Assembly: GCA_009763385.1 (NCBI GenBank)
Contig: CM019829.1
Location: 40,634,339 to 40,698,338 of the forward strand
Direction of reading: 5' to 3'
Source: Coix lacryma-jobi var. lacryma-jobi
Lineage: Eukaryota; Streptophyta; Magnoliopsida; Poales; Poaceae
Length of the DNA: 64,000 nt
Shown here: one piece after another, positions 13,401 to 22,831 of the stretch
Layout of the letters: every line of letters starts with the position of its first letter
Position numbering within the stretch: the first letter of the stretch is position 1
Translations under genes and position numbers: made by a program
Notes under the pieces: model-generated
The model's database searches: none
What the model saw: the letters and a program-made list of their open reading frames with translations, nothing else
What the model was told of the DNA's origin: nothing

Positions 13401-15743
13401 TAAAATTTCTAATAAGTCTTATATCAAGTCTTTGGGTGCTTTAGATCTCTAGTTATAGCTGTTCAAAGATGAATGTAATATTCTGTCCAAAGTTTAGACA
13501 GAAGTGCTTGTCTATTATGTTTGGTCTTTTTAATTGCTGAATCATGCTTAAGTAATAATAGCAAAGTTTTAGATAATTTCATTAGCTTTCCAGAAAGTCT
13601 AGGATCGACTTGTTTGGATATGTGTAGCTCCAGTTATGTCTGATTAAAGTACATGGTGTGTTGCTGTCCAAACTGTATAAATGAACCGAACTTGTTTGCT
13701 ATAGCTTAATGTTGATTATGTGATCCTTGATGCTACGTCATGACTTGATAATATTTAGTTTGTGCATTCCATGTTATTAAGTTAATCAAACTAATGTGTT
13801 ATATAAATATATTAAATAATGATGGATGACATGCTTAATTAATATAGGAGTTATATGCGCATACATGTGTTCCATTTGCGTGATGAGTGATGTAGCTTTG
13901 ATTGATTGTTATAGTTAGCCTCTTTGGGTGTCTAAGTGAACCATGTGTCACACTTTTCTTTAATAATAACCTGCTGAAATGATCATGCCGTGAGTGTGTC
14001 TTAGAGCTATGGCTTCTTTTAATAGTTATCCTGATTGCTTATGTGAACTAATTTGTAATGTTTTTGTTGTGCGCCTTATGTGTACTTCATAAGCGTTTCC
14101 CTGCATTCATACGCTTGCATTGCGCATCTCATTTAGGTAACGGTAGATACATCGTGAAGGACGTGATGATGAGGTTAAACCCGAAGACGGTGTTTGGTGG
14201 TTTAACCCGAAGATGCGGAGTTAAGCAAGTGCTACAGCGGAGATGCTCGCAAAGCGAGTATCATCTAACAAACACTAACCTAGTGTTGGTTCTCAGGCAA
14301 GCCCCGGAGCATTCTAAGTCTCCCAGTTTTACAACTAAATAACTTTAGTACTTTTATATTGTGCTGCATTAGGTATAGGAGTTGGTTGAATCCTACTTGA
14401 TGCATTATCCTTCCTTGATTATTACTTACATCTGCCTTGTTATCCTGTTATTTATTTATATGTAGAATTGTTTAGCCTGCTTAATAAAAGTAGTAGTTAA
14501 GGATATTCCCATAATACCCCTTGTGGGTAGTTACCGGATCACGGTTGGCTATATTTTGCTATCGTGGAAAAGAACCTGAGTAGTAATGAAATACGGTCAA
14601 CTGGAAGGCAAGACACAAGTTTGGAAACTTGGGGCAGTCCGTGCGTTGGATCGTGTAGGTTTGTATCTATGTTGGCCCTCGTTCATTTTTGAATGCGCCC
14701 TTTTACTTAGGGATATGTCGGTACTGTAATCATCGACCCCAAAGCCGGTTAGACGTTGTTCGGGCCGGAATCAACCCGAGTCACGCCCTCTAGTATGGAA
14801 ATGCGATCTGCCTCGGGATGGCCATCACCAGGTTCCAATTGGGCGGTCCGTGCTTGAACCGCGACGATTACCACCACGAACAAGCATCGAACGGTTACCC
14901 AATGCATGGACCTGACGGGGAAAGTGTGGGTTGGTATTAAAGGTTTATCACCAGCTGGTTTGGAATTCGATTCGAGTCGCCATCTCCCCCGGTTAGTGGG
15001 AAACTATGGCGAGCTTCACCACGATACAACTCCATGTGACATTTGATGGTTCAACTAAAATATTGATAAGCAAACCTGATATGGTATTATATTATTGTTT
15101 GCTAGATTCAAGTGAGTGCTCTAGTGCAGGTGCAAAACCTAGAGTTTAAGGAATAGGATAAAAGAAGACTGCTCATATAAGTAAATGATGAACCCTTTAA
15201 CTTAAGCTCCTTTTGCAAATAAAGTTAGCCAGCTCCACTGCTATATCAGTCTTGCATACTCCTTGGTGTCTCTCTATTTTTGGTTTCCGATGGGTAAGTC
15301 TAGCTGAGTACATTCGAGTACTCAGGGTTTATCCCACCTTGTTGCAGGTGAAGGTTAGGTCTGCCGAAGGGTGATGGCCAGTGCCGGTGGGCTTGGCAGT
15401 TCCATACTTCTTCTCTTTATGCTGTTGTTGGAGGATGTCATGCAAGCTAGCAAAGTATTTCAACTTATGTTATCATATTCATTTCGAAGCTATGTTGTTT
15501 CAAAGTAAATCAACTTGTATTATTATTTGTGAACTCTATTGTAACTTTATTTCCGCTGCAAAGCTCCGTGAACATGATCTGTATTTGCTTGACCATGCGA
15601 TCTTGGCTAAGATGTTGAAAAAGTTTAAAATCCCTCAGGATTTCATGGACTACCGGGTTTATATGGGCTCAAGTGTGCTAATTCAGCTGCTTCAGCAGAG
15701 ATTTTTGCACTTGTGCTCTTATAAATTGGTCAGTTCTGTCACA
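10407..15743 (+). repeat. 3' LTR of element B (about 5.3 kb)
   Basis: It starts TGTAACACCCCAGG right after the polypurine tract. The right end is put at TCTGTCACA (15743) because the next bases (TTATTTCCACAGGGAA) are homologous to the LTR of element J near 58300. The interior resembles the C LTR in plan: GC-rich leader (11350-11900) with a possible splice donor near 11645, long AT-rich body, and a GAGTACTC block near 15315 about 0.4 kb from the end. The length is large even for Tekay-type LTRs; an undetected insertion inside is possible. Confidence 0.6.
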
Positions 15744-16537
15744 GTATTTATTTCCACAGGGAAGCTACTATGGCAGAACTAACACTAGGACTACTATGAA
15801 CAACTAGTGATTCTAGCAAGGTTGATCGAAATGTATGAATGGGGGTTGATTTATACTACTACTAAAATAAAAAAAAGAAAGACTAACTACTACTAAACTA
15901 AATCGGCGGGGTCTGGCCGATGAACAGATTAATGTTTTCCTACACACTTACGAACACAACTAACTTAGCAATAAAGATTTTATCTAGTTCTTCGAACCAT
16001 ACACACCCTCTGGACTATTTACCTCATACGTGGCACAACGAGGTTTATGATTTAAAAACTAACCCAACTACGTGGTGGAATTCAAGGCTCCCAGGGCTGT
16101 CACCACCTGTTTGCTACCACAGCTATCCGGGGGGCTAGCCACAAACTAAGGTATAACTAGTCTAAGCACCGCGCTTACACTAATATATACTACTCTAATC
16201 TTGCGTCCAAAACTAGAGCACTGATTACTCAGCGAAGAACCCAAACTAGACACAAACTAAATACTAAGTTATCTATGATCGAAAGCACTTAACAAGAACA
16301 ATAAGTAAAGAACTTAAAGTAAATGCTGAAAGTAGAAGAACACTAAGATAAATGAAGAAAGACTTGGAATTATACCAGAGACTCTGGAAGATCCTCTATT
16401 ACAACTCCAGCTCTTCTCTTCTACACTCTCGCTCTCACTCTAAGTCTCTTAACTAGAGTGTTACTTCACCAGAGCTTCGCTTACAAGAGAGTGGGACTAA
16501 TGAGAGGAGGTCTGAGTACAAATGAGCCCGGGGGGTC

Positions 16538-16547
16538 CTATTTATAG
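16538..16547 (-). promoter_or_regulatory. TATA box of the element A LTR
   Basis: Minus-strand CTATAAATAG, downstream (in minus sense) of two GC-rich palindromic blocks, the same arrangement as in the J LTR at 59068-59075. Confidence 0.6.
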
Positions 16548-17094
16548 CCTAAGGGACCTAGGGGGTACTTATAGACCTTGGGTTAGGGCAGGGGGGTGAG
16601 TGAGATGGCGGGCGCTAGCCCTAGGTGGCGGCCGCCACCCCCCTGGCCCTTGGATGCACCGTCATTGATCCTACGGTCTCCAGGGACTCCTCGAAGGCGG
16701 TTCCAAGGTTGGTTGCATGTCCAAATAACCGTCACATGGCCAATTAGATCATGATCCACGTGACATCTCTTCTTAGCCCTTGGATGCACCGACCTAAGTG
16801 ATCAATGGCGGCAAATGAATGTGGCACGCCTCCCCTAGATCAGTGACGTGGCAGGGGTGGAGTTTGGGCCTCACTCCCCTGGCGGCCGCCAGCTAGGGGT
16901 GGCGGGCGCCAGCCCACCTTGGCCCAAAGTGAGCCCAGGTGAGTGGGCTTGCCTCCTGGTGGGTCCTCTTGGTCATTTTGCTCACAAACCCTGCAATTAC
17001 CTACATTCAAATAAAACTCAAGGACAAGTGGAAATCATTAGTTTATAAAAGGTTTTTGGTTGAATTTAGGTCCTTGTGTTGCGTTATATGACCT

Positions 17095-17133
17095 TGTTGA
17101 TGCTAAGAATATAACACTTAGTGAGCATCAACA
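17095..17133. repeat. Terminal hairpin of the element A LTR
   Basis: The ten bases TGTTGATGCT (17095-17104) and their exact complement AGCATCAACA (17124-17133) face each other across 19 bases at the very LTR end, so the LTR tip can fold on itself. Confidence 0.7.
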
Positions 17134-18155
17134 CTCTCCAACCAACACAGCATACTTACTTCTCAAAGTAAGAAGATCAGTCATGTGCGTGGTGCACATC
17201 TCGCACTCACCCTCCTCAGAGACAACTACGGTGGACTTCACAAACTCAAGCTCCTTCACCGTATCCTCCCACTTCTGCCTAAACTCCTTCCGCTCTCTAG
17301 CAGCACACCTAAGCAACTTATCTTGACTCAGAAGGGCAGCAATAAGTTTCTCGACCTCAGCAGAAAGCTCGTCGGGGGTCTGAGATACTTGTGCTTGCCG
17401 GAGTCGTACTTGTGCACATGATCCGCCTTGCCAAAGGTCTGCTTGTTCTTCTTCGGGCAATTGGCGATGAAGTGGTTGGGGTCGCCGCACTCGAAACATC
17501 CCGAGCGTCCTCCTCCGCGGCAACGGTTCATGCGGTTATTGTGGAACCGCGAGAACCGGTTTGCGATCAACGCCAGCTCGTCATCCCCCATGAACTCCAG
17601 CTGCTCCTCTGTGACAGAAAGAAGAGAGGAAAGTGCAAAGCCTCCAGAGGGGTTAGTAGAAGAGCCAGAAAGCAAAGCCATCGACGGGCCAAAAGGATTT
17701 TCATAAGAAGCCCTCGCCATGGCATCAATCTCACTAGACTTGAGCTTACTGAAGAGCTCGTCGCATGTGATGGTCTCATAGTTAGACGATTCGATGATCG
17801 CCTGGACCTTTGAGTCCCACACCGACCGATCGAGAGTATGCAAAAGCTTCAAAGCTCTCTCATGATCGTCGAAAGGCAACAACTCCTTGTTCGCTCTCAT
17901 CCTGTTGACAATCACCTGAAAGCGAGCGAATAAACTCTTTATGCTCTCGCCAGGCATGTGTCGAAAGTTCTCATACTCCTGTTTGTGTGACTCGTAGAGA
18001 CAGGATTTGACTTGAGAGGTTCCGTCATGAAAGCGCATGAGGGTCACCCAAATCTCACGAGCAGTGGGGAGATGAGAAACGCGATCAAACTCAGAAACAC
18101 TCAAGCAGGAGAAAAGAGCATTACGGGCTCGGCTATTGGCACCGTGCTCATCGAT
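17134..18155 (-). pseudogene. gag: copia gag of element D, middle part
   Basis: Nucleocapsid/capsid polyprotein fragment that would package retrotransposon RNA. It reads on from the N-terminal piece at 29604-29770: DEHGANSRARNALFSC follows the break. It carries the UBN2-type gag body and a zinc knuckle CFECGDPNHFIANC (CX2CX4HX4C). Compared with the E copy it lacks 313 bp (equivalent to 21140-21452), which shifts the frame after the SGKHK motif. Past the deletion the coiled-coil-like segment continues (LLSQDKLLR, then TTHMTDLLTLR) until element A interrupts it. Not functional. Confidence 0.88.
18151..18155. repeat. Target site duplication of element E (left copy)
   Basis: TCGAT, repeated at 29604-29608 directly after the 3' LTR of E. 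Both copies fall in the gag gene of D, and the reading frame joins correctly if E and one copy are removed. Confidence 0.93.
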
Positions 18156-18479
18156 TGCGGATACATGGGTGTATGCCGAGTCTCTGAGTGATGAGTGATT
18201 GTCAACTAGGATAATGTGCATGTTCTTTGGCTTGTGTTGTGCAGGTGTCGAGCACGGATACAGTGATCAAAGGCAAGGTGAAGGTCAAGTAGAGACGTGC
18301 GGTGCCGATGGACCGAGAGTGGCGAAGGGAGGACGTGAGGCTTGGACTGAGGGACCGGTGGCCCGATGATCAGCTGTGGTGGCTGACAGCCTGGGACAGT
18401 GACGAGCGAAGACTTGCGGGCATGGTGTTGCTTGGGTCGAGGACCTGGGGACACGTGTCGGTGGACGGGGTGCACGGGC

Positions 18480-18830
18480 GGTGCATCCCCTCGACGGCTC
18501 GGTTTGGTGGTTGAGCCACAGAAAAACCACCGAGTGGACGACTCGGTTTGGTGGTCGAGCCACAGAAAAACCACCGAGTGGACGGTTTCTAGGTTTGGGC
18601 CTCAAAACCTGGGCGCTGATGGTTTCCGAGTTTGGGCCACAAAACTCGGGCTGAGGACAGTTTTTAGGTTTGGGCCTCAAAACCTCGGTGCTGTGGGTTT
18701 GCTGAGGTTGGGCCACAAAACTCAGGCGATGGAAGGCTGGTTTCCCGGTTTGGGCCTCAAAACTGGGGGTTGGTCGTGAAGGCTGGTTTCCCGGTTTGGG
18801 CCTCAAAACCGGGGGCAAAGTCCGGGAAAA
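18480..18830 (+). repeat. Array of palindromic units in the U3 of element E
   Basis: About eight alternating blocks of the form GTTTGGGCCTCAAAAC or GTTTGGGCCACAAAAC and GGTGGTTGAGCCACAGAAAAACCACC, each nearly its own reverse complement. The array recurs at 27940-28270 (3' LTR of E) and in inverted orientation at about 31300-31570 (LTR of D). Likely enhancer-like repeats; the function is inferred. Confidence 0.8.
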
Positions 18831-19601
18831 GGACGAGCGGAGCGGTGGCAGCACGTGGCGGCAATCGGTGAGGTTGCGTCGAGGCAACGCTACCAGTTGT
18901 GCGGGTGTGGCCGTCGGATCACCAGCAACTTTGAGTTGGTCCAGAATAACCCTAGGGTTTAGCTGGCTCGCTCTGTAATTAGTGAGGGGTAGAGTAGGAA
19001 TTAGAATTAGGATAAGTAGAGGGAGACACCCTCCTCTCATTCTATCTCAGTCATTTTGCTCTTTGCCTTCTAGGTTTTCCTGCTCTCCCACTCCTCTGCT
19101 GTAGCGAACTGAGATCCACAGAGAAGAGAACCATACCTCTGTGTTCGTGAGATTTTTAGGAAGTGAGACCGTAATCTCACTGTTGTCGCGTGTGGTAGCC
19201 ACACGGTTGCAATTCACGGCTGTGATTCGCGTTTTGAAGTTGTTCTTCGCGTTTTGCTTTTTCTCCACGATTTTCTCGTTGATCGATCTCCCTACTCGGT
19301 TCATCTTTTTCAAATCCGTTTGAACCAAGTTGTTCTAGATCGTGAGGCACTTCTTTCCATCGAAGGAATTTGTCTCTAACCTCACGAGCTAGTAGATCGG
19401 TCGATTTTTGTTTCGGATCGAGTTCTTGCTCCTTTCCTCCGATCTCTTTCGATTCACCGATTTGGAGTTAGGTTCGAGCAATGATCTCTTTGGGATAGCT
19501 CACTAACCTCCTTAGAACTCCTCATACCAAGTCTAAGCCTTAGTGCTTTTGATTCGGAGGAGATCGAGTGAATTTTGCGGAAGAACAGTGCTGTTTCAAG
19601 A

Positions 19602-19873
19602 CCATCGGACGCTCTGCTCGTTGCCATCGGACGCTGAGTTCATACCATCGGACACGTCCGGTGACCCATGTCGTCTGACAGCATTTTTGAAGGACCATCG
19701 GATGCTGACCATCGGAGCGTCTGTTGCCATCGGACGCGCTGAGGGTCAAGCATCGGACGCTAGGGTTTCACTGTAGCAGCGTCCGATGCCAGTCCAGTAA
19801 GGTTCCAGAGAGGTACTGTTTGCATCGGACGCGTCCGGTGCTAAGCCATCGGACGCAGGCCAGCGTCCGATGC
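19602..19873 (+). repeat. Clustered CATCGGACGC repeats in the element E LTR
   Basis: About ten copies of CATCGGACGC or close variants, including two in reverse orientation (GCGTCCGATG) near 19788 and 19863. The 3' LTR has the same cluster at about 29058-29330, more mutated. At the corresponding place the related element D has a different word (see 30252-30513). Confidence 0.8.
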
Positions 19874-20148
19874 AACTATTTTCGCACAGTTTCGTCCGTG
19901 GTTCATTCGTCCGTTGTCGGTTTTGATTTTCGGCTTTTGCGTTGGGTTTCTTGAGTCGTGTAGTGTCTCGTTGTGCTTCTTGCAAGCATCCACCCTACCT
20001 CTAGGGTCGTGGACACTTGCGAGCTCTAGAGTTTGCTCTTGGGGTTGATTCTTGGGACAATGGCGACAAGTTTCCGGTAGGAAAATTTGAAGCTCCCATT
20101 CACCCCCCCCCTCTGGTCGCTTTCTGGTAGCATCTTCGGTCCTTTAAT

Positions 20149-20160
20149 TGGTATCGGAGC
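20149..20160 (+). other. Primer binding site of element E
   Basis: TGGTATCGGAGC two bases after the LTR end: the initiator tRNA-Met site with the A-to-G variant common in SIRE-type copia elements. Element D has the same variant. Confidence 0.88.
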
Positions 20161-20209
20161 AGGTTAAGGATCTTCCAACTTAGCCTGTTCCAGATCCACA
20201 GAAGGCGAT

Positions 20210-22826
20210 ATGGATCGCGGCGTGGGCAAACCGCCGTTTTTCGATGGGACGAACTATGCATATTGGAAGATACGTATGTCGGCCTATCTGCAGAGTTTGG
20301 GTGCTTCCATCTGGAATATCTGCAACTCTGCTGATTACATGGTCTTGGCTGCTCGTGCTACTCAACATCAGATCGATGAGCACGATGCCAATAGCCAAGC
20401 CCGTAATGCTCTTTTCTCATGTCTGAGCATGAGTGAGTTTGATCGCGTTTCTCACCTCGCTACGGCTCGGGAGATTTGGGCTACCCTCATGCGTTTCCAT
20501 GAGGGAACCACTCAAGTCAAAACCCATCTCTACGAGTCGTTCAAGCAATAGTATGAGAACTTTCGACATATGCCTAGCGAGAGCATAGAAAGTTTATTCG
20601 CTCGCTTTCAGGTGATTGTCAACAGGATGAGGGCAAACAAGGAGTTGTTGCCTTTTGACGATCATGAGAGGGCTTTGAAGCTTTTGCATACCCTTGATCG
20701 GTCGGTGTGGGATTCCAAAGTTCAGGCGATCATTGAATCGCCTAACTATGAGACCCTCACGTGCGACGAGCTCTTTAGTAAGCTCAAGTCCCGTGAGATC
20801 GATGCCATGGCGAGGGCTTCTTATGAAAATCCTTCTGGCCCGTCAATGGCTTTGCTTTCTGGCTCTTCTGCTAACACCTCTGGAGGCTTTGCACTTTCCT
20901 CTCTTCTTTCTATCACAGAGGAGCAGCTGGAGTTCATGGGGGATGACGAGCTGGCGTTGCTCGCAAACCGGTTCTCGCGGTTCCACAATAACCGCATGAA
21001 CCGTCGCCGCGGAGGAGGACGCTCGGGATGTTTCGAGTGCAGCGACCCCAACCACTTCATCGCCAATTGCCCGAAGAAGAACAAGCAGACCTTCGGCAAG
21101 GCGGATCATGTGCACAAGTACGACTCCGGCAAGCACAAGGAGAAGTACGTCCCCGCGAAGCACAAGCGGAAGGGCGGCTTCAACAAGGAGTACATCAAGA
21201 TGAAGTACTTGGAGAAGGCTCAGGCTGAGCAGCGTGCGTTCTTCGCCACGCTCAGCGACGTCGACGACTCGGATGACGACTCCGCTTCCTCAAGCGATGA
21301 CGAGTTCGAGAAGAAGAAGAGGATCGAGGACAAGCTGAATGGCCTCTGCTTCTTCGCCGACGACGAGGGCTTCTGCACCATGGCCGTCGGCAAGGAGGTC
21401 GACGGCGAGCTAGAGGACATCCCTCGGAACGACGACGATGACACCTCCCAGGTATCTCAGACCCTCGATGAGCTTTCTGTTGAGGTCGAGAAACTTACTG
21501 CCGCTCTCCTTAGTCAAGATAAGCTGCTTAGGCGTGCTGCTAGAGAGCGTAAGGAGTTTAGGCAGAAGTGGGAGGATACGATGAAGGAGCTTGAGTTTGC
21601 CAAGTCCACCGTGGTCGTTTTTGAGGAGGGCGAGTGCGAGATGTGCACCACGCACATGACTGACCTTCTCACCTTGAGAGGTAAGTATGTTGCGTTGGTA
21701 GGAGAGGTGGATGAGCTTAAGGCTAGATCTTCGGTGCTTGGTGCGTGCAAGTCTTGTGCGGGCTTGCAATCCGAGTTGGCAGAGAAGAATGCCAAGATTG
21801 TGTCTCTTGAAGAGGCCAGCTCGGGTAGCACTTGTGTGGCTAGGTGTGTTCTGTGTGTGGGCTTGGAGATGGAGATAGCCAACGTGAAGCATGACAAGAT
21901 GCAAACCGAGGAGGAAAACACATACCTTCGGACCATCTTGTCATGGGTGTCTAGTGGTGAGCTGCATCTTGGGATGATGATCTCCCAGTTCAAGCGTGCT
22001 GCTGGAGGTCCTGGTATAGGTTTTGCTTCGGGTGTTGATGTTTCATCTTTTGGCAAGATTGGAGAGTCGAGTGGTCTGAACCCATGTGAGAAGCCCAACT
22101 CCAGCACTACTCTCAAGCTTACAAAGATTCCACCCATAGCCTCTCAAGCCCAACACCAAGGATGGTGTGTTCGTTGAACCTCCGAGAGCTCCACCCAAGA
22201 AACAGACATGGCATCCCAAGCCCAACCACCTGAAAAACAAGCTTGACACGATGCCACCAATCCAGGAGGAGCTTATGCCACAGAAGGGCAAAGTGATCCA
22301 CACCCACTACCGTGAGTACCAACAACCCCCTATGAGAGCGATGAGGTACCATTGTGAGCACTGTGGGAGAGATGGACACTTGAGTGAGTTTTGCTTTCGG
22401 CGCAAGAGAGAGGCGCGCCGCGCAAAGGAGATGAACAACACGGACATGTACCATCCTTTCCATGATGTTCATGTGCCGAATGTTCAGAGGCGTGCTGCTA
22501 GGCCTAGAGTTCCAAAACCTCAAGTTCCTAGGCCTAGGCCGCGAGGAGTTCGTGCCCGGCGGGAGCCTGCAGTTGTAGGCTATGGACCCCGTGGTGGTGG
22601 CTTTGTAGTTGAGCACTTTCCCCCACCGCGTTTTGAGTATCGCGATTGGCGCTCCTCCCTTAGCGGACCACGTTTTCCTCTACGTGGTGATCGCTCTTCC
22701 CGAAGGCCCGCTAGGAATGGTTTTTCTGCTAACCGTTCTTTTGAGCACCCGGCCCAACACTGGTATTCTCCCTACTTCACTAACCCTAGTGTTGGACCGT
22801 ATGCTCACCCTATGTCTTTTTATTGA
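20210..22826 (+). pseudogene. gag: copia gag of element E, interrupted
   Basis: Gag polyprotein, structural shell of the retrotransposon particle. The ATG at 20210 opens with MDRGVGKPPFFDGTNYAYW, the typical N-terminus. A TAG at 20549-20551 replaces a Glu codon that element D still has (the E copy reads KQ-stop-YENF). The same frame then runs to 22177 with the UBN2-like body, a zinc knuckle CFECSDPNHFIANC (from 21029), acidic and basic linkers, and a Cys-rich coiled-coil stretch. A frameshift near 22160 moves to another frame (22167-22826) carrying a second knuckle, CEHCGRDGHLSEFC, and an Arg/Pro-rich tail ending in TGA. Two gag knuckles are usual for SIRE elements. Not functional as it stands. 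Confidence 0.9.
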
Positions 22827-22831
22827 TGTAG

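Larger units (their letters stand above)
1..15743 (+). mobile_element. Element B: Ty3/gypsy (Tekay-like), 3' part, split by element C
   Basis: Visible part of a plus-strand LTR retrotransposon: internal DNA (1-1155 and 8419-10406), a polypurine tract and a long 3' LTR (10407-15743). The boundary just before the LTR (clear-cut GAGATTC, purine tract, then TGTAACACCCC) matches the equivalent boundary of element C, so B and C belong to one lineage. The 5' LTR is left of the window, so no target duplication can be checked. The right end abuts DNA homologous to another gypsy LTR (element A), so B probably inserted into A. Lineage name is by LTR style and is inferred. Confidence 0.65.
15744..17133 (-). 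repeat. Element A: 5' LTR (truncated) of an Athila/Tat-like gypsy element
   Basis: Read on the minus strand the LTR starts TGTTGATGCTCACTAAG at 17133 and is cut by element B at 15744. It resembles the complete J LTR (58213-59558) in order: GC-rich double palindromes (16605-16641 and 16879-16916), TATA box (16538-16547), a GGTGACAGCCCTGG-type block, and the TTCCCTGTGG block just before the cut. The right flank is the gag of element D, resuming with CTCTC (17134-17138), the presumed target duplication; the other copy is outside the window. Confidence 0.7.
18156..20146 (+). repeat. 5' LTR of element E
   Basis: 1991 bp, starts TGCGGATACATGGG. The U3 part has a run of short palindromic units (18480-18830), and the downstream part has a cluster of CATCGGACGC words (19602-19873). 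The terminal A of the usual TTCA end is preceded by T here (CCTTTA), a mutation relative to the 3' copy. Confidence 0.93.

Noticed and set aside
15381..15782. 133-codon plus-strand frame
   Set aside because: It spans the end of LTR B and the edge of LTR A; no domain, crosses an element boundary.
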